Assembly (NCBI GenBank): GCA_945897565.1
Contig: CAMDFN010000012.1
Span: 1-62,684, forward strand
Origin: Chryseobacterium gleum
GTDB taxonomy: Bacteria; Bacteroidota; Bacteroidia; Flavobacteriales_D; Crocinitomicaceae
Direction: 5' to 3'
Length of the DNA: 62,684 nucleotides
Shown here: piece after piece, positions 8,717 through 17,209 of the stretch
How the letters are laid out: every line of letters begins with the position of its first letter
Position numbering within the stretch: position 1 is the first letter of the stretch
Program-made: the position numbers and the translations under genes
Notes under the pieces: generated by a model
Seen by the model: only the letters and a program-made list of their open reading frames with translations
The model's database searches: none
What the model was told of the DNA's origin: nothing

Positions 8717-9238
8717 ATGCTCCGTTTCTTATTGATTTTCTTGTGTTTAGCCAATTATACTTTTGCGCAAAGCGTTTTTGATTTGGCGCGTTCAGGCAGT
8801 GCCCAACAAATGGAAAAATACCTTCGCAAACATCCGGAGCACCTCAACCTGAGCTCAGAACACGGCGCCACCCCTTTACTGCTGGCCACTTATCGCGGCA
8901 ACCACGAGGTAGCAGAGGTTTTGCTGAAGGCCGGAGCTAATCCCAACCAATGTTTCAAAGAAGGTGCACCTATTTATGGCGTAATTTTTAAAGGTGATGC
9001 CAAAATGCTCGACTTACTGATCAATAAAGGAGCCGATGTCAATCAGGTCTGTCAGTTAGAAGAGCTGGGCTACCCTATCCATTTAGCCATCAACCTGCTT
9101 CGCATTGAGCAGATCAAGCAACTCTTAGCGGCCGGAGCGCGTCTAGACGTTCGTGATGCACAAGGCAGAACCATCGATGATTTACTGCGCCTGCACCAAA
9201 ACCCTGAATTGAATGCCCTATTTACAAATCATAATTGA
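8717..9238 (+). CDS. Secreted ankyrin-repeat protein
   Basis: A signal peptide (LLIFLCLANYTFAQ) is followed by four to five ankyrin repeats: HGATPLLLATYRGNHEVAEVLL, a second repeat around KMLDLLINKGADVN, a third around YPIHLAINLLR, and a degenerate last one. Ankyrin repeats mediate protein-protein contacts, so this is probably a periplasmic binding or scaffold protein. It ends 11 bases before the start of the next gene. Confidence 0.85.
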   Translation: MLRFLLIFLCLANYTFAQSVFDLARSGSAQQMEKYLRKHPEHLNLSSEHGATPLLLATYRGNHEVAEVLLKAGANPNQCFKEGAPIYGVIFKGDAKMLDLLINKGADVNQVCQLEELGYPIHLAINLLRIEQIKQLLAAGARLDVRDAQGRTIDDLLRLHQNPELNALFTNHN

Positions 9239-9248
9239 CCAAATAAAC

Positions 9249-10955
9249 ATGAAAAAGACTACACTTCTATTCGCTTTTCTACTCCTCTTTATACTGCCTG
9301 CAACCTACGCACAAACCTACACCACCGGCGTGGTTAACTTGAGCTCCACAGCAGGCCTCGCCATGACTGCCAAAATTGACGTCACCACCCAAGTAACTTT
9401 AACACTCACAGGCCCTGCCGGGCGCTGGTTTGCGCTTGGCTTCAATGCCAGCTCCATGACAAACGGCACCGATGTAGTGGGTGTCCATAGCGCCACCACC
9501 CTAAGTGCTTTTGATTGCAAACTCACAGGTTTTGCTGCACCCTTTACCGACGCCCAACAAAACTGGACCATCACTTCTGATGTCGTCTCTGCGGGGACAC
9601 GCACCATTATTGCTACGCGTGCACTCAATACCGGCGATGCCAATGACTACGTTTTTTCAGCCACGCCAACGGCTATAAGCCTCATTTGGTCGCGCTCTAA
9701 TTCAGCTACATTCACCTATAGCAACCACGGCGGCAGCAACCGCGGCGTTACAGCTGCAAGTTTTACATTTGTGCCACCCCCTGCACCACCAGCTGCGCCA
9801 ACTGGTTCCGCTAATCAAAGTTTTTGCGCAGGTGCCACATTAGCACAATTGAGTGCAACCGGTACAGCAATTCAATGGTATGCCACCCCAACCGGCGGCA
9901 CAGCCTTGCCAAGTACAACTGTTTTGGTGACCGGAACAAGTTATTATGCTACTCAGACCGTTAATGGCCTAGAATCCACAAACCGTTTGGCAGTAACGGT
10001 AACGCTTAATACAGCGCCTGCTGCGCCAAGTGCGATCAATGGTGCGCTACATTTTTGCTATAGTGGAGGCGTTCAACAATTCAGCACTGCTAGTGTGCCA
10101 GGTGCCAGCTCTTATGTTTGGACTACACCGCAAGGTGCCACAGGTTCAAGCACCGGAACGAATATCAGTTTGATTTTTTCTCCAAGTTTCCAAACAGGCA
10201 CCATTTCAGTTACTACGCAAAATAATTGCGGACAAAGCGCTCCGATGAGTGTAGTGATCAATCAACACTTGCAATCTAGTACAACCTTAACTATCACAAC
10301 TTGTGATCCCTACTCATTTAACGGTCAAACTTACGCACAAAGCGGCGCCTACGTTTATCAAGGAACAACTGTTTGGGGTTGTGACTCATCGGTTACGCTG
10401 AACCTCACCATTAACCCAACCATTACAACCAGTATAGAGGCAGATGCGTGTGGATCTTATCCATGGAACGGACAAACGTATTGGGCGAGCGGCGTATACA
10501 CAGATTCCTTACAAACCATTGCGGGTTGCGATTCAATAGTGACGCTCAACCTCAATGTGTATCCAATTGCTGCCATTGTCATAGACAGCACCGTGCTTGA
10601 CTCCTTCACTTGGAACGGTATTGATTACGCAACTTCTGGTACGTATACCCAGTTCTTTACTTCAATCAATGGTTGTGACAGCAGCGTCACCATCAATTTA
10701 ACGATAGAAGATAGCGGCCTCGACAACCAACAGTTCAGCACCCTTAAAGTGGGTCCTAATCCGATCATGGCTGGGCAAACCCTTCAGATCATTGGCATCC
10801 AAACAAAGTTACCTTTTGAGATTTTCAATCAAGAAGGAAAGCTTGTGCAAAGCGGTCAAACCCACGGTCAAATATTTTTAAGTAAAGACCTTGATCTCGG
10901 AACTTACTATCTAAAAATCAACAAGCAGTCCTTACCGCTGAGCATCAGCGAATAG
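9249..10955 (+). CDS. Secreted DOMON-domain protein with Ig-like repeats and T9SS sorting domain
   Basis: The start at MKKTTLLFAF gives a clean signal peptide ending in TYAQ; the frame is open 12 codons upstream. Residues about 20-175 look like a DOMON domain (WFALGFNASSM ... GSNRGVTAASF), a fold that binds haem or sugar. Two Ig-like segments follow, then three repeats of a short module with the pattern (S/T)(F/W)NGxxY...SGxYxx...GCDSxVTLNL at about 350-500. The C-terminus is a type A T9SS sorting domain (LKVGPNPIMAGQTL ... LDLGTYYLKI), so the protein should be exported and attached at the surface. It converges with the carotenoid gene with two bases between. Confidence 0.85.
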   Translation: MKKTTLLFAFLLLFILPATYAQTYTTGVVNLSSTAGLAMTAKIDVTTQVTLTLTGPAGRWFALGFNASSMTNGTDVVGVHSATTLSAFDCKLTGFAAPFTDAQQNWTITSDVVSAGTRTIIATRALNTGDANDYVFSATPTAISLIWSRSNSATFTYSNHGGSNRGVTAASFTFVPPPAPPAAPTGSANQSFCAGATLAQLSATGTAIQWYATPTGGTALPSTTVLVTGTSYYATQTVNGLESTNRLAVTVTLNTAPAAPSAINGALHFCYSGGVQQFSTASVPGASSYVWTTPQGATGSSTGTNISLIFSPSFQTGTISVTTQNNCGQSAPMSVVINQHLQSSTTLTITTCDPYSFNGQTYAQSGAYVYQGTTVWGCDSSVTLNLTINPTITTSIEADACGSYPWNGQTYWASGVYTDSLQTIAGCDSIVTLNLNVYPIAAIVIDSTVLDSFTWNGIDYATSGTYTQFFTSINGCDSSVTINLTIEDSGLDNQQFSTLKVGPNPIMAGQTLQIIGIQTKLPFEIFNQEGKLVQSGQTHGQIFLSKDLDLGTYYLKINKQSLPLSISE

Positions 10956-10957
10956 CC

Positions 10958-12910
10958 TTATTGCGGTTTCTGATAGCTTTTATGCATGTAATACACATGC
11001 GGGAAACTCAATGCAGATAAAAAGATAAATACCTGTCCCCAATTGGGTTCTTGTATCAAATACAAATAGGCCCCGAACAAGACCAGTGCTCCTAAAGTAA
11101 AAGGCAGGGCCTGCAGCCACATGTTTCGGTGGTTCAACTTCATTTTTTGTCTGAGGTGTTGCCAACCATGTAAGCTATGCTGGAACACAAAATAACAGGC
11201 AAATGCAGGAAGCAATGGCAGCCACACACCTAAAATAAGGACAAAAATAGTTTCAATTATTCTTGAAAAAAAAGATCTGGTGAATAGCAATAACAAACTT
11301 AAAATAGCTAACAACCCAGTAATAGTTTGACTGAAATCAAAAGAAAAACTAAGATACTTCGGGATTTCAATACCCATTTCATTTAGAATTTGATTTGTTT
11401 CTGTCCAATGACTCCCCAAAATGAGTGCAAGGATAAGAATACCCCAAAAGAAACTGCTGACCCCGCTGGGCAACTTCCAAATTTCAAAATCGGCTTGTCC
11501 AAAATGCCAAGCTGTGTAAGCTAAAAACATAATTAGTGCTAGATAGGGTAAGAAGTACCAAACAACTAGCAACAACAAACCTAGGCCGAGATAAACACCG
11601 ATAAAACGCCACGGAATTCGGGGCCGATTTGATACTGAATACAAATGATCAAGCGCACCATGAGGTAAACCAATAGATAGTAAGCCAACAATCAAAATGA
11701 GGTTACTGAGCAGCCCAAGTTGAAATTGTTGAAATACTAAAAGTGTAATGGTCATGTATAACGCTACACTGCGCTTTGCTAAAAAACCACGAAACTTACC
11801 TATCGCGTCGAAAAGTGCTGCATTCAAAAACAATAGAATTGGCAGCGTAGACATGAGCCTCAGTTCCTGAAATGGCGTCGATTTTTCATCCAAGAAATTC
11901 AGGACCTTAGCCGCAGCAGTATGATGAAAGAGTTTTGTAAAGATCACCTTGCCTTTTTCTGGCTTTTGAGCAATTATCTTTAAAAGTAGCCTATCGTAAT
12001 ACGCAAAGCGCTGCGGACTTTTGCGCCGGTTAAATTTGGCCTCATTCAAGCTTAAAGACTTCACGATTTGTTGTGCATCAGTTAAGCTTCTTACAAAAGA
12101 ATAGCCCGTACTTGGCTTCAGCTGACCGCCTCCAGCACCTGTTCGAAACCAATTATTTGGCAACGCTTCATTTTGCAGCGACGCACTACACATCGGAATG
12201 CAGCCCTGCTCTTTTTCCAAAATCTCAAATGGAGTGTTCCGCTCTTCTAAGAACTTTTCGATGACTTGGGTCGCCTCCTGTTCTGAAATAAGCACCTCAC
12301 CAAAACGAGTGGGCTCTATCAACGCTTGCCGGGTGTCAAAGGGCAAGACATATAAAAATTGGGTGTGCCCGTTTTGAGGAATGGAAAAATCCATCATCGT
12401 AAAGACTTCAGGGTCAAAAATAGGCACTTCGGTCTCGACCAACCAACCATAAAAACTTTGGCTGATCTGAACATCGATTTGATGATTTAAATCAAATTGA
12501 GGCGGCCTGGAATCAAAAACAAAATGTGCTAATGCTTTCGGATAGTCTTGAAGAACCTCTGGACGCAAGGTTACGTCATATTGCGAAAGTAATTGTGTAG
12601 TATGGGCATAAAGTGCATCGGCCCGGAGATAATAATAGCGTTTGCCTGCCAATAGTTGTGGGGCTTCTTCATTGCATTTGACCTTAGACCAGCTATGGCT
12701 CACAAGTTGATTTAAACCTGCTTCTTGCAATACGTTTGGTTCTAACCAAAAACAAAAGGTGCGGTCATTGCCTTTTTTCTGTTCAGGTTCATAAACGAGG
12801 ATCCGCTTTTGGGCCAGAAGACCAGCACGATCGAGCTCCAGCAAAATTAAGGAGTTGGCGCAGCCCATGCCAATAAAGGCATAATCATATGGCAGTTCTT
12901 GAAGGTGCAA
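10958..12910 (-). CDS. Fusion of lycopene beta-cyclase (CrtY) and Brp/Blh beta-carotene 15,15'-dioxygenase
   Basis: Residues 1 to about 375 are a CrtY-type cyclase: dinucleotide-binding GMGCAN (14-19), the NDRTFCFW signature (48-55), QSFYGW (151-156) and GAGGGQLKPSTGYSF (258-272). From about residue 385 the protein becomes a polytopic membrane domain with the Brp/Blh motifs PHGALDH (416-422), WHFGQAD (468-474), FQHSLHGWQH (576-585) and FPHVYY (636-641), whose His residues are the likely iron ligands. Together the two halves would convert lycopene to beta-carotene and then to retinal. At 650 residues the length equals the sum of the two families, with no stop or frame change between them. The start is TTG: a TAA directly precedes it and the FAD motif begins 13 residues in. 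No rhodopsin or other crt gene is in the window. Confidence 0.9.
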   Translation of the reverse strand: MHLQELPYDYAFIGMGCANSLILLELDRAGLLAQKRILVYEPEQKKGNDRTFCFWLEPNVLQEAGLNQLVSHSWSKVKCNEEAPQLLAGKRYYYLRADALYAHTTQLLSQYDVTLRPEVLQDYPKALAHFVFDSRPPQFDLNHQIDVQISQSFYGWLVETEVPIFDPEVFTMMDFSIPQNGHTQFLYVLPFDTRQALIEPTRFGEVLISEQEATQVIEKFLEERNTPFEILEKEQGCIPMCSASLQNEALPNNWFRTGAGGGQLKPSTGYSFVRSLTDAQQIVKSLSLNEAKFNRRKSPQRFAYYDRLLLKIIAQKPEKGKVIFTKLFHHTAAAKVLNFLDEKSTPFQELRLMSTLPILLFLNAALFDAIGKFRGFLAKRSVALYMTITLLVFQQFQLGLLSNLILIVGLLSIGLPHGALDHLYSVSNRPRIPWRFIGVYLGLGLLLLVVWYFLPYLALIMFLAYTAWHFGQADFEIWKLPSGVSSFFWGILILALILGSHWTETNQILNEMGIEIPKYLSFSFDFSQTITGLLAILSLLLLFTRSFFSRIIETIFVLILGVWLPLLPAFACYFVFQHSLHGWQHLRQKMKLNHRNMWLQALPFTLGALVLFGAYLYLIQEPNWGQVFIFLSALSFPHVYYMHKSYQKPQ

Positions 12911-12922
12911 TTAGTAGGTTTA

Positions 12923-12938
12923 GGTTATAAATATAACC
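12923..12938. promoter_or_regulatory. Perfect palindrome upstream of the crtY-blh fusion gene
   Basis: GGTTATA and TATAACC flank two A bases, 12 bases before the TTG start. The minus-strand reading contains TATATTTA, close to a -7 element. It is placed as an operator for the carotenoid/retinal gene would be; no regulator gene is adjacent. Confidence 0.45.
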
Positions 12939-12971
12939 CATTGAGCGTCAAAATGTTTAATAATAAAGTCT

Positions 12972-14036
12972 TTAGAATTGAATTGGATACGCACGGTAAG
13001 GCAAAACAATCATGGCTGCTGTTACTTTTCCAGGTTTTAGAAAACGTTCATAGAGGTCTGGATGTGCTGCTTTAAATGCCATCATATTTATTTCACTTTT
13101 ATCGGCTTTCAGACAGCGTTTCCAAGTACAAACTCCTTCAATTCCCTCAAATTCAGCGGTAAGAACTTTTAATTCTAGTTCTAATTCAAATAATTCCCAT
13201 TCCAAGCGGCTCAGGTGTGCTTTGTGTAAGATGAGGTCGTAATGTAATTTTTCTACTGCCGAATTGCGGACTTTTGGTTTTTTCTTTAGGGTTTTGATAT
13301 CAATTTTTACACGCTGCAATTGCTTTAATTGTGTATGTAGTTCAGGATCGATATTTTGTAATTTAAGTCCATGATGAATAGACCAGCTTCCTTTAATACC
13401 CTCGCCAGGCTTATTCTCTAAGTACGTGTCAAGCAATTGCTTATGGGATGGGTCTGCGTTAAGAAATACTGCTTTATCAAAAGTAGGATTGCTATTTTTC
13501 TCTTGAATCGTAATAACGCCTTCAATACCAAAGCACTGATCCATTGCTTGTTTGAGTAAGGTATCATTCAACTCAACAAGTCCTTCATGTATCAGCTGTT
13601 CTGATTTCAGCGCAACATAAGCATTATAAACTTGCTGAGTCTTTCTATCTAATGGGCGCATTCTGCCATTTGATACCTGTTGGGCAAATTCCAAAACTGA
13701 ACAATGAACTGGAAGGAGTTTAGTTTGGCGCTTAATATAGATCTTTGCTAAAGAAATAACTTCTTTAAGCTCTTTATCTTCCAATACAAACCACTCACCA
13801 CTGATCCACCGAGGGCCATATAAATAATGTAGACGAGTTTCAAGGTCCTCCACGAAAGGAGCATAATAGGTTTGTTGGTCGAAAATTTCTCGAGGATTTC
13901 CTGTTTGATGTTCTGAAATTCGAGTAGAAGTTTGTTTGTCGTTTCGGACAAGACCAATTTTAACATAGGGGCTTATTTGACCCGTGAGATAATCCCTTTC
14001 GCGAAGAAAGTAAATGCTACCTGGAGTTGTTACCAT
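12972..14036 (-). CDS. GIY-YIG nuclease-superfamily protein, T5orf172/MUG113 type
   Basis: Residues about 5-95 carry the T5orf172-type GIY-YIG pattern: SIYFLRE, then YVKIGLVRND, TRISEHQTGNP, and LETRLHYLYGPRWISGEWF with an Arg and a Glu at expected catalytic positions. Family members are DNA-cutting or DNA-binding proteins common in phages and defence loci. The 250-residue C-terminal part is helical and holds two related segments, each beginning GIEGV and ending with a P/H-containing helix (HKQLLDTYL and HPDLYERFL). The second contains TWKR, reminiscent of the C-terminal helices of phage YqaJ-like exonucleases. It lies downstream of the WYL gene and seems to have its own promoter with the shared 16-base motif. 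Confidence 0.75.
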   Translation of the reverse strand: MVTTPGSIYFLRERDYLTGQISPYVKIGLVRNDKQTSTRISEHQTGNPREIFDQQTYYAPFVEDLETRLHYLYGPRWISGEWFVLEDKELKEVISLAKIYIKRQTKLLPVHCSVLEFAQQVSNGRMRPLDRKTQQVYNAYVALKSEQLIHEGLVELNDTLLKQAMDQCFGIEGVITIQEKNSNPTFDKAVFLNADPSHKQLLDTYLENKPGEGIKGSWSIHHGLKLQNIDPELHTQLKQLQRVKIDIKTLKKKPKVRNSAVEKLHYDLILHKAHLSRLEWELFELELELKVLTAEFEGIEGVCTWKRCLKADKSEINMMAFKAAHPDLYERFLKPGKVTAAMIVLPYRAYPIQF

Positions 14037-14058
14037 AAAATAGAAGTTTAATTTTCAA

Positions 14059-14090
14059 CAAAGCTAAAATGTAGCTCCGTAATTTTTTTA
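14059..14090 (-). promoter_or_regulatory. Promoter and putative WYL operator of the GIY-YIG gene
   Basis: On the minus strand TAAAAAAATTACGGAG (14090 to 14075) is followed after eight bases by TAGCTTTG (14066 to 14059), which fits the -7 consensus TAnnTTTG. The start codon lies 22 bases further. The 16-base motif recurs exactly at 15123-15138. It includes the TAA stop of the WYL gene. Confidence 0.6.
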
Positions 14091-15101
14091 CAGTTCTAGA
14101 ATCTCAAATTGATCGCGAAAGCGCGCAAGCTGAAAATCAAGCTCAACAGTTTTACGAACGCGAATTTCAATATCGACATGGTCTATTTGCATATCTATGA
14201 CACGTTGGGAGTGATGTAATTTACGATTCAATACATGAGATTTAGCCCATGATTTGAAACGAATTCGAATATTCCGTGCCGGATTTTTATCTGCAATAAT
14301 GCCTAATGAATCTTGATATCGATGATGTAGCTCCGTGAGTCGGCATAGCTCTTGATGGTTAAAGTGAATATAAAACCCATCATCCTCAATATTTTCGTCT
14401 GGCGCAGGTGCAATACGGCTATCTAGAATTTGATCAAGTGGATAAGTTCCGAAGTCCTGCTTGAAAGTATAGTCGTCATTCATCTCGCAACCTATGAGAT
14501 AATAGCGCCCTTCAAAGTAACGAATTTGCAATGGAGCTATATGTTTCCAAAGATGTGTGCCCTCATCATTGACTTTTTTATAGGTGAATTGAATAACCTC
14601 TTGACGGTCGATATGACCGATAATCTCCATGGATAAGGCCAATAATTTTTCATGCTCATTAATGATTGGATGGGACATCACAAAATGTGCTGCACGTGCA
14701 TAGTGGCGCGTATCAATTTGATGATCAGTGCGCAACATTTCTTTTAGCCATTTTACCGCTTCTAAATCATCATAGATATCCATTAACCGCAATAAAAAGC
14801 CCAATCCATGTTTCTCATTTTCAGTTAAGAAAGGGACATACTCTTGATTTTGCAACCTATATAGATGGACACCATTTTCGACAAAATGCTCGATTTCGAA
14901 TTCCAAATTTTCGCGCATTTGTTTAAGCGTTTTCTCAAAGGTACTTTTCCCATATCCGTTTTTGGCAGCAACTCCATCTAATTGTTCCTCTAGTCGGTTG
15001 TTGACATAGGTCATTATATCTGAAAGGGTTGCTGCTTTACGCTCTTTCAAGCAATTGATAATCAAGTGTTGACGAACGACTTCAGGCTTCTTTTTAAACA
15101 T
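14088..15101 (-). CDS. WYL-domain transcriptional regulator
   Basis: The N-terminal 75 residues look like a winged-helix DNA-binding domain (TLSDIMTYVNNRL ... YGKSTFEKTLKQMRENL). A helical linker follows, then a WYL domain around residues 155-230 with IAPLQIRYFEGRYYLIGC in place of the name-giving WYL stretch. A C-terminal extension with LHHSQ and a strand-rich end matches the WCX region. WYL proteins bind nucleic-acid ligands and regulate CRISPR, BREX, CBASS and other defence loci. Its position between the GIY-YIG gene and the divergent AAA operon suggests it controls both. A TACTTTTG -7 element sits only four bases before the ATG, so its own mRNA may be leaderless. Confidence 0.85.
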   Translation of the reverse strand: MFKKKPEVVRQHLIINCLKERKAATLSDIMTYVNNRLEEQLDGVAAKNGYGKSTFEKTLKQMRENLEFEIEHFVENGVHLYRLQNQEYVPFLTENEKHGLGFLLRLMDIYDDLEAVKWLKEMLRTDHQIDTRHYARAAHFVMSHPIINEHEKLLALSMEIIGHIDRQEVIQFTYKKVNDEGTHLWKHIAPLQIRYFEGRYYLIGCEMNDDYTFKQDFGTYPLDQILDSRIAPAPDENIEDDGFYIHFNHQELCRLTELHHRYQDSLGIIADKNPARNIRIRFKSWAKSHVLNRKLHHSQRVIDMQIDHVDIEIRVRKTVELDFQLARFRDQFEILEL

Positions 15102-15105
15102 AAAT

Positions 15106-15159
15106 CAAAAGTACAAAAAGAACTCCGTAATTTTTTTATGGTGTTTGAAAATAATTTTG
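15106..15159. promoter_or_regulatory. Divergent promoter region with putative WYL operator
   Basis: The 16-base motif CTCCGTAATTTTTTTA lies at 15123-15138. On the minus strand it is followed after nine bases by TACTTTTG (15113 to 15106), the -7 element of the WYL gene. On the plus strand it is followed after 13 bases by TAATTTTG (15152-15159), the -7 element of the AAA operon. One site could thus control both directions. Confidence 0.6.
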
Positions 15160-15175
15160 CTGAAAATTAAAAAAT

Positions 15176-16777
15176 ATGAAAAACTGGTTAATTGAATTTA
15201 GTCGCAAACCGCGCAAGGATGGCTTTATTGAAGAGCTCAAGGCAGAGGGGCCTTTGATCCGCGAATTTCAGCAATTTTTGGGCGTTAATGAGGTCAAAAC
15301 TCAAATTTTAGCTTTGGTTTGCTTTTTGAAAACAAGAAAAGGCACAAGTATTGCAGAGGTATTGGGCATATTATCAGAATATATAGACAGCCGCTTATTA
15401 GAATTTTATCTTGAAGAACTAATTGCCGACGGATGGTTAATTGCTCAGAACTATAGAGATGAAGAAACCTTAAACCTCTCAAGGCATGTAGAAGTAGCCC
15501 TTAAAAAATCCAATCCTGAGCTGCTCCCAGACCCTTCACGACTTCAAAAAAATCGTGTGCTTCGCCGCTTGTGTGTGGCTGCAAATAGCCTGAGTAGACG
15601 TAGTAAATCCATGTATGATTGGGATCAATTCGTTAAAAACCTAATGCAAGATGGTCGTATTAAATTAGTGCGTTATTTAAAGAGCTATAAGTTAAATTTA
15701 GAGCAATTGAGTTTAGTTTTATTCATTACAGCACAATACATAAATGAACAAGAGGAAATTGACACCAATAAACTAGCATCCATCTTTACAACCGATGCAA
15801 TTTCCTTATTCTATTTTAAAAATCGGATACTTCACCCTCAAAATCCAATGGTGCAAGACGGGCTGCTTCAGACCGATCAAAACTTCCGTTCGGATTTAGC
15901 ATTCTATCCGAGTCCGGGCTTGTTACAAGTCTGTCTTCCTGGTTTGTTGCAACATGATACGTCACCACAAATGCATGAATCTTTACAAAAGATGGCCACA
16001 CAACAATTTCGCTCAAAAAAACTCTATTATAATGCCAATGACCAAAAACAAATCGAGCTTATCCGACAAATTTTAGATCCTTCTAGACAAAAAGAATACC
16101 AACAACTCATATCTGAACAAGAACAATTTAAGGGACTAACTTTTCTTGTTTCAGGTGGTCCGGGTGTGGGTAAAACAGAATTAGTGAAGCAAATTGCCAT
16201 TGCTAGTGGTAGAGATCTTTTCCTTTTTCAACCAAGTAAACAACGCAATAAATGGTATGGAGACAGTGAAAAAGCAATACAAGCTGTTTTTGACGATTAT
16301 AAAAAGGCGGCAGCTCAAGCCAAACTAACTCCTATATTATTTTTTAATGAGGCAGATTCGATTATACACAAACGCAGTGAAATGGAGCATTCTGCAACGA
16401 ATACTGAAAATGTAGTGCAAACCATTTTATTGCAAGAACTCGAGCAATTCGATGGCATTCTGATTTGCACCACAAATCGCCCCGACTCATTTGATGAAGC
16501 CTTTTACAGACGATTCCTATTTCAGTTACAAATTTCGGCACCAAATCAAGCTACACGCCTCGAGCTATTACAACACTATTTTCCTGAGCTAAATGCTCAA
16601 GATGCAGAAATTAATAGCCATTTTGAATTTACAGCTGCTGAACTAGACAATTTCAAAAAGCAAAGACTCATTGAAAAACTTGCTAGTGCCACACCAACAG
16701 CAATTGAATTCGCATTGAAGCAATTTCTAGTGGAGCTTAAAAATATTCAACCAAAAAATAAAATAGGATACCAATGA
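15176..16777 (+). CDS. AAA+ ATPase of unknown system
   Basis: The 533-residue protein has an N-terminal helical region of about 310 residues, with stretches that could be winged-helix folds (around 45-90), and a C-terminal AAA+ module. Walker A is GGPGVGKT (327-334), Walker B is ILFFNEAD (387-394), a pore-loop-like KWYG lies at 359-362, sensor 1 is TTN (432-434) and RR at 445-446 supplies the arginine fingers. The aromatic pore loop suggests a hexameric threading or remodelling motor. There is no protease, helicase or integrase domain in the same chain. It begins a plus-strand operon; its stop overlaps the next ATG by four bases. Confidence 0.85.
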   Translation: MKNWLIEFSRKPRKDGFIEELKAEGPLIREFQQFLGVNEVKTQILALVCFLKTRKGTSIAEVLGILSEYIDSRLLEFYLEELIADGWLIAQNYRDEETLNLSRHVEVALKKSNPELLPDPSRLQKNRVLRRLCVAANSLSRRSKSMYDWDQFVKNLMQDGRIKLVRYLKSYKLNLEQLSLVLFITAQYINEQEEIDTNKLASIFTTDAISLFYFKNRILHPQNPMVQDGLLQTDQNFRSDLAFYPSPGLLQVCLPGLLQHDTSPQMHESLQKMATQQFRSKKLYYNANDQKQIELIRQILDPSRQKEYQQLISEQEQFKGLTFLVSGGPGVGKTELVKQIAIASGRDLFLFQPSKQRNKWYGDSEKAIQAVFDDYKKAAAQAKLTPILFFNEADSIIHKRSEMEHSATNTENVVQTILLQELEQFDGILICTTNRPDSFDEAFYRRFLFQLQISAPNQATRLELLQHYFPELNAQDAEINSHFEFTAAELDNFKKQRLIEKLASATPTAIEFALKQFLVELKNIQPKNKIGYQ

Positions 16778-17205
16778 AAAATAATCATCCAGAAAACGCA
16801 GCTGTTTATAGTACATGGGAACAACAGCTCGCCACAAATCTCAATCCGCTAGGGCTCTATCGCCAGAGGGAACTCAAGGCCAATCTCCTTTTTTATGTTC
16901 AAACCTATTGCGGCCTGCTCAGCCGCTACGACCACTTAGAAATCGAAGAGCTCAGCCCTTGCCGTTCTGACGACTACCTCATTGGACTTGAAGTACGAGT
17001 ACCGCATCGTCAATTTCATTTTCGCGCAACGCTCAACTACGAATTACAAGGGACGCTGCTCATCGGTAAACTCTCCTATTATAGCACCTCTAGCGATCAG
17101 CCGAGGCACAAACAACTACCCGCCAACAACCACCAACATCAAGCCAAGCACCTCGTAGACCTACTCAACACATGCTTCCTTGAAGAATTAAAAAGCAATT
17201 TGTAG
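16774..17205 (+). CDS. Unknown 143-residue protein of the AAA cluster
   Basis: I do not recognise this protein. It appears to be a single alpha/beta domain: an N-terminal helix (TWEQQLATNL), a helix around NLLFYVQTYCGLL, a central run of strands (YLIGLEVRVPH, FRATLNYEL, LIGKLSYYS), a polar His/Gln-rich loop and a last helix (KHLVDLLNTCFLEEL). There are no membrane segments or catalytic motifs that I can name. The ATGA overlap with the ATPase gene implies coupled translation, so it is probably a partner or adaptor of the ATPase. Confidence 0.75.
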   Translation: MKNNHPENAAVYSTWEQQLATNLNPLGLYRQRELKANLLFYVQTYCGLLSRYDHLEIEELSPCRSDDYLIGLEVRVPHRQFHFRATLNYELQGTLLIGKLSYYSTSSDQPRHKQLPANNHQHQAKHLVDLLNTCFLEELKSNL

Positions 17206-17209
17206 ATTT

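Noticed and set aside
10958..12910. Assembly artefact joining crtY and blh
   Set aside because: One continuous frame, no compositional jump, and a natural linker between complete domains make a true fusion more likely.
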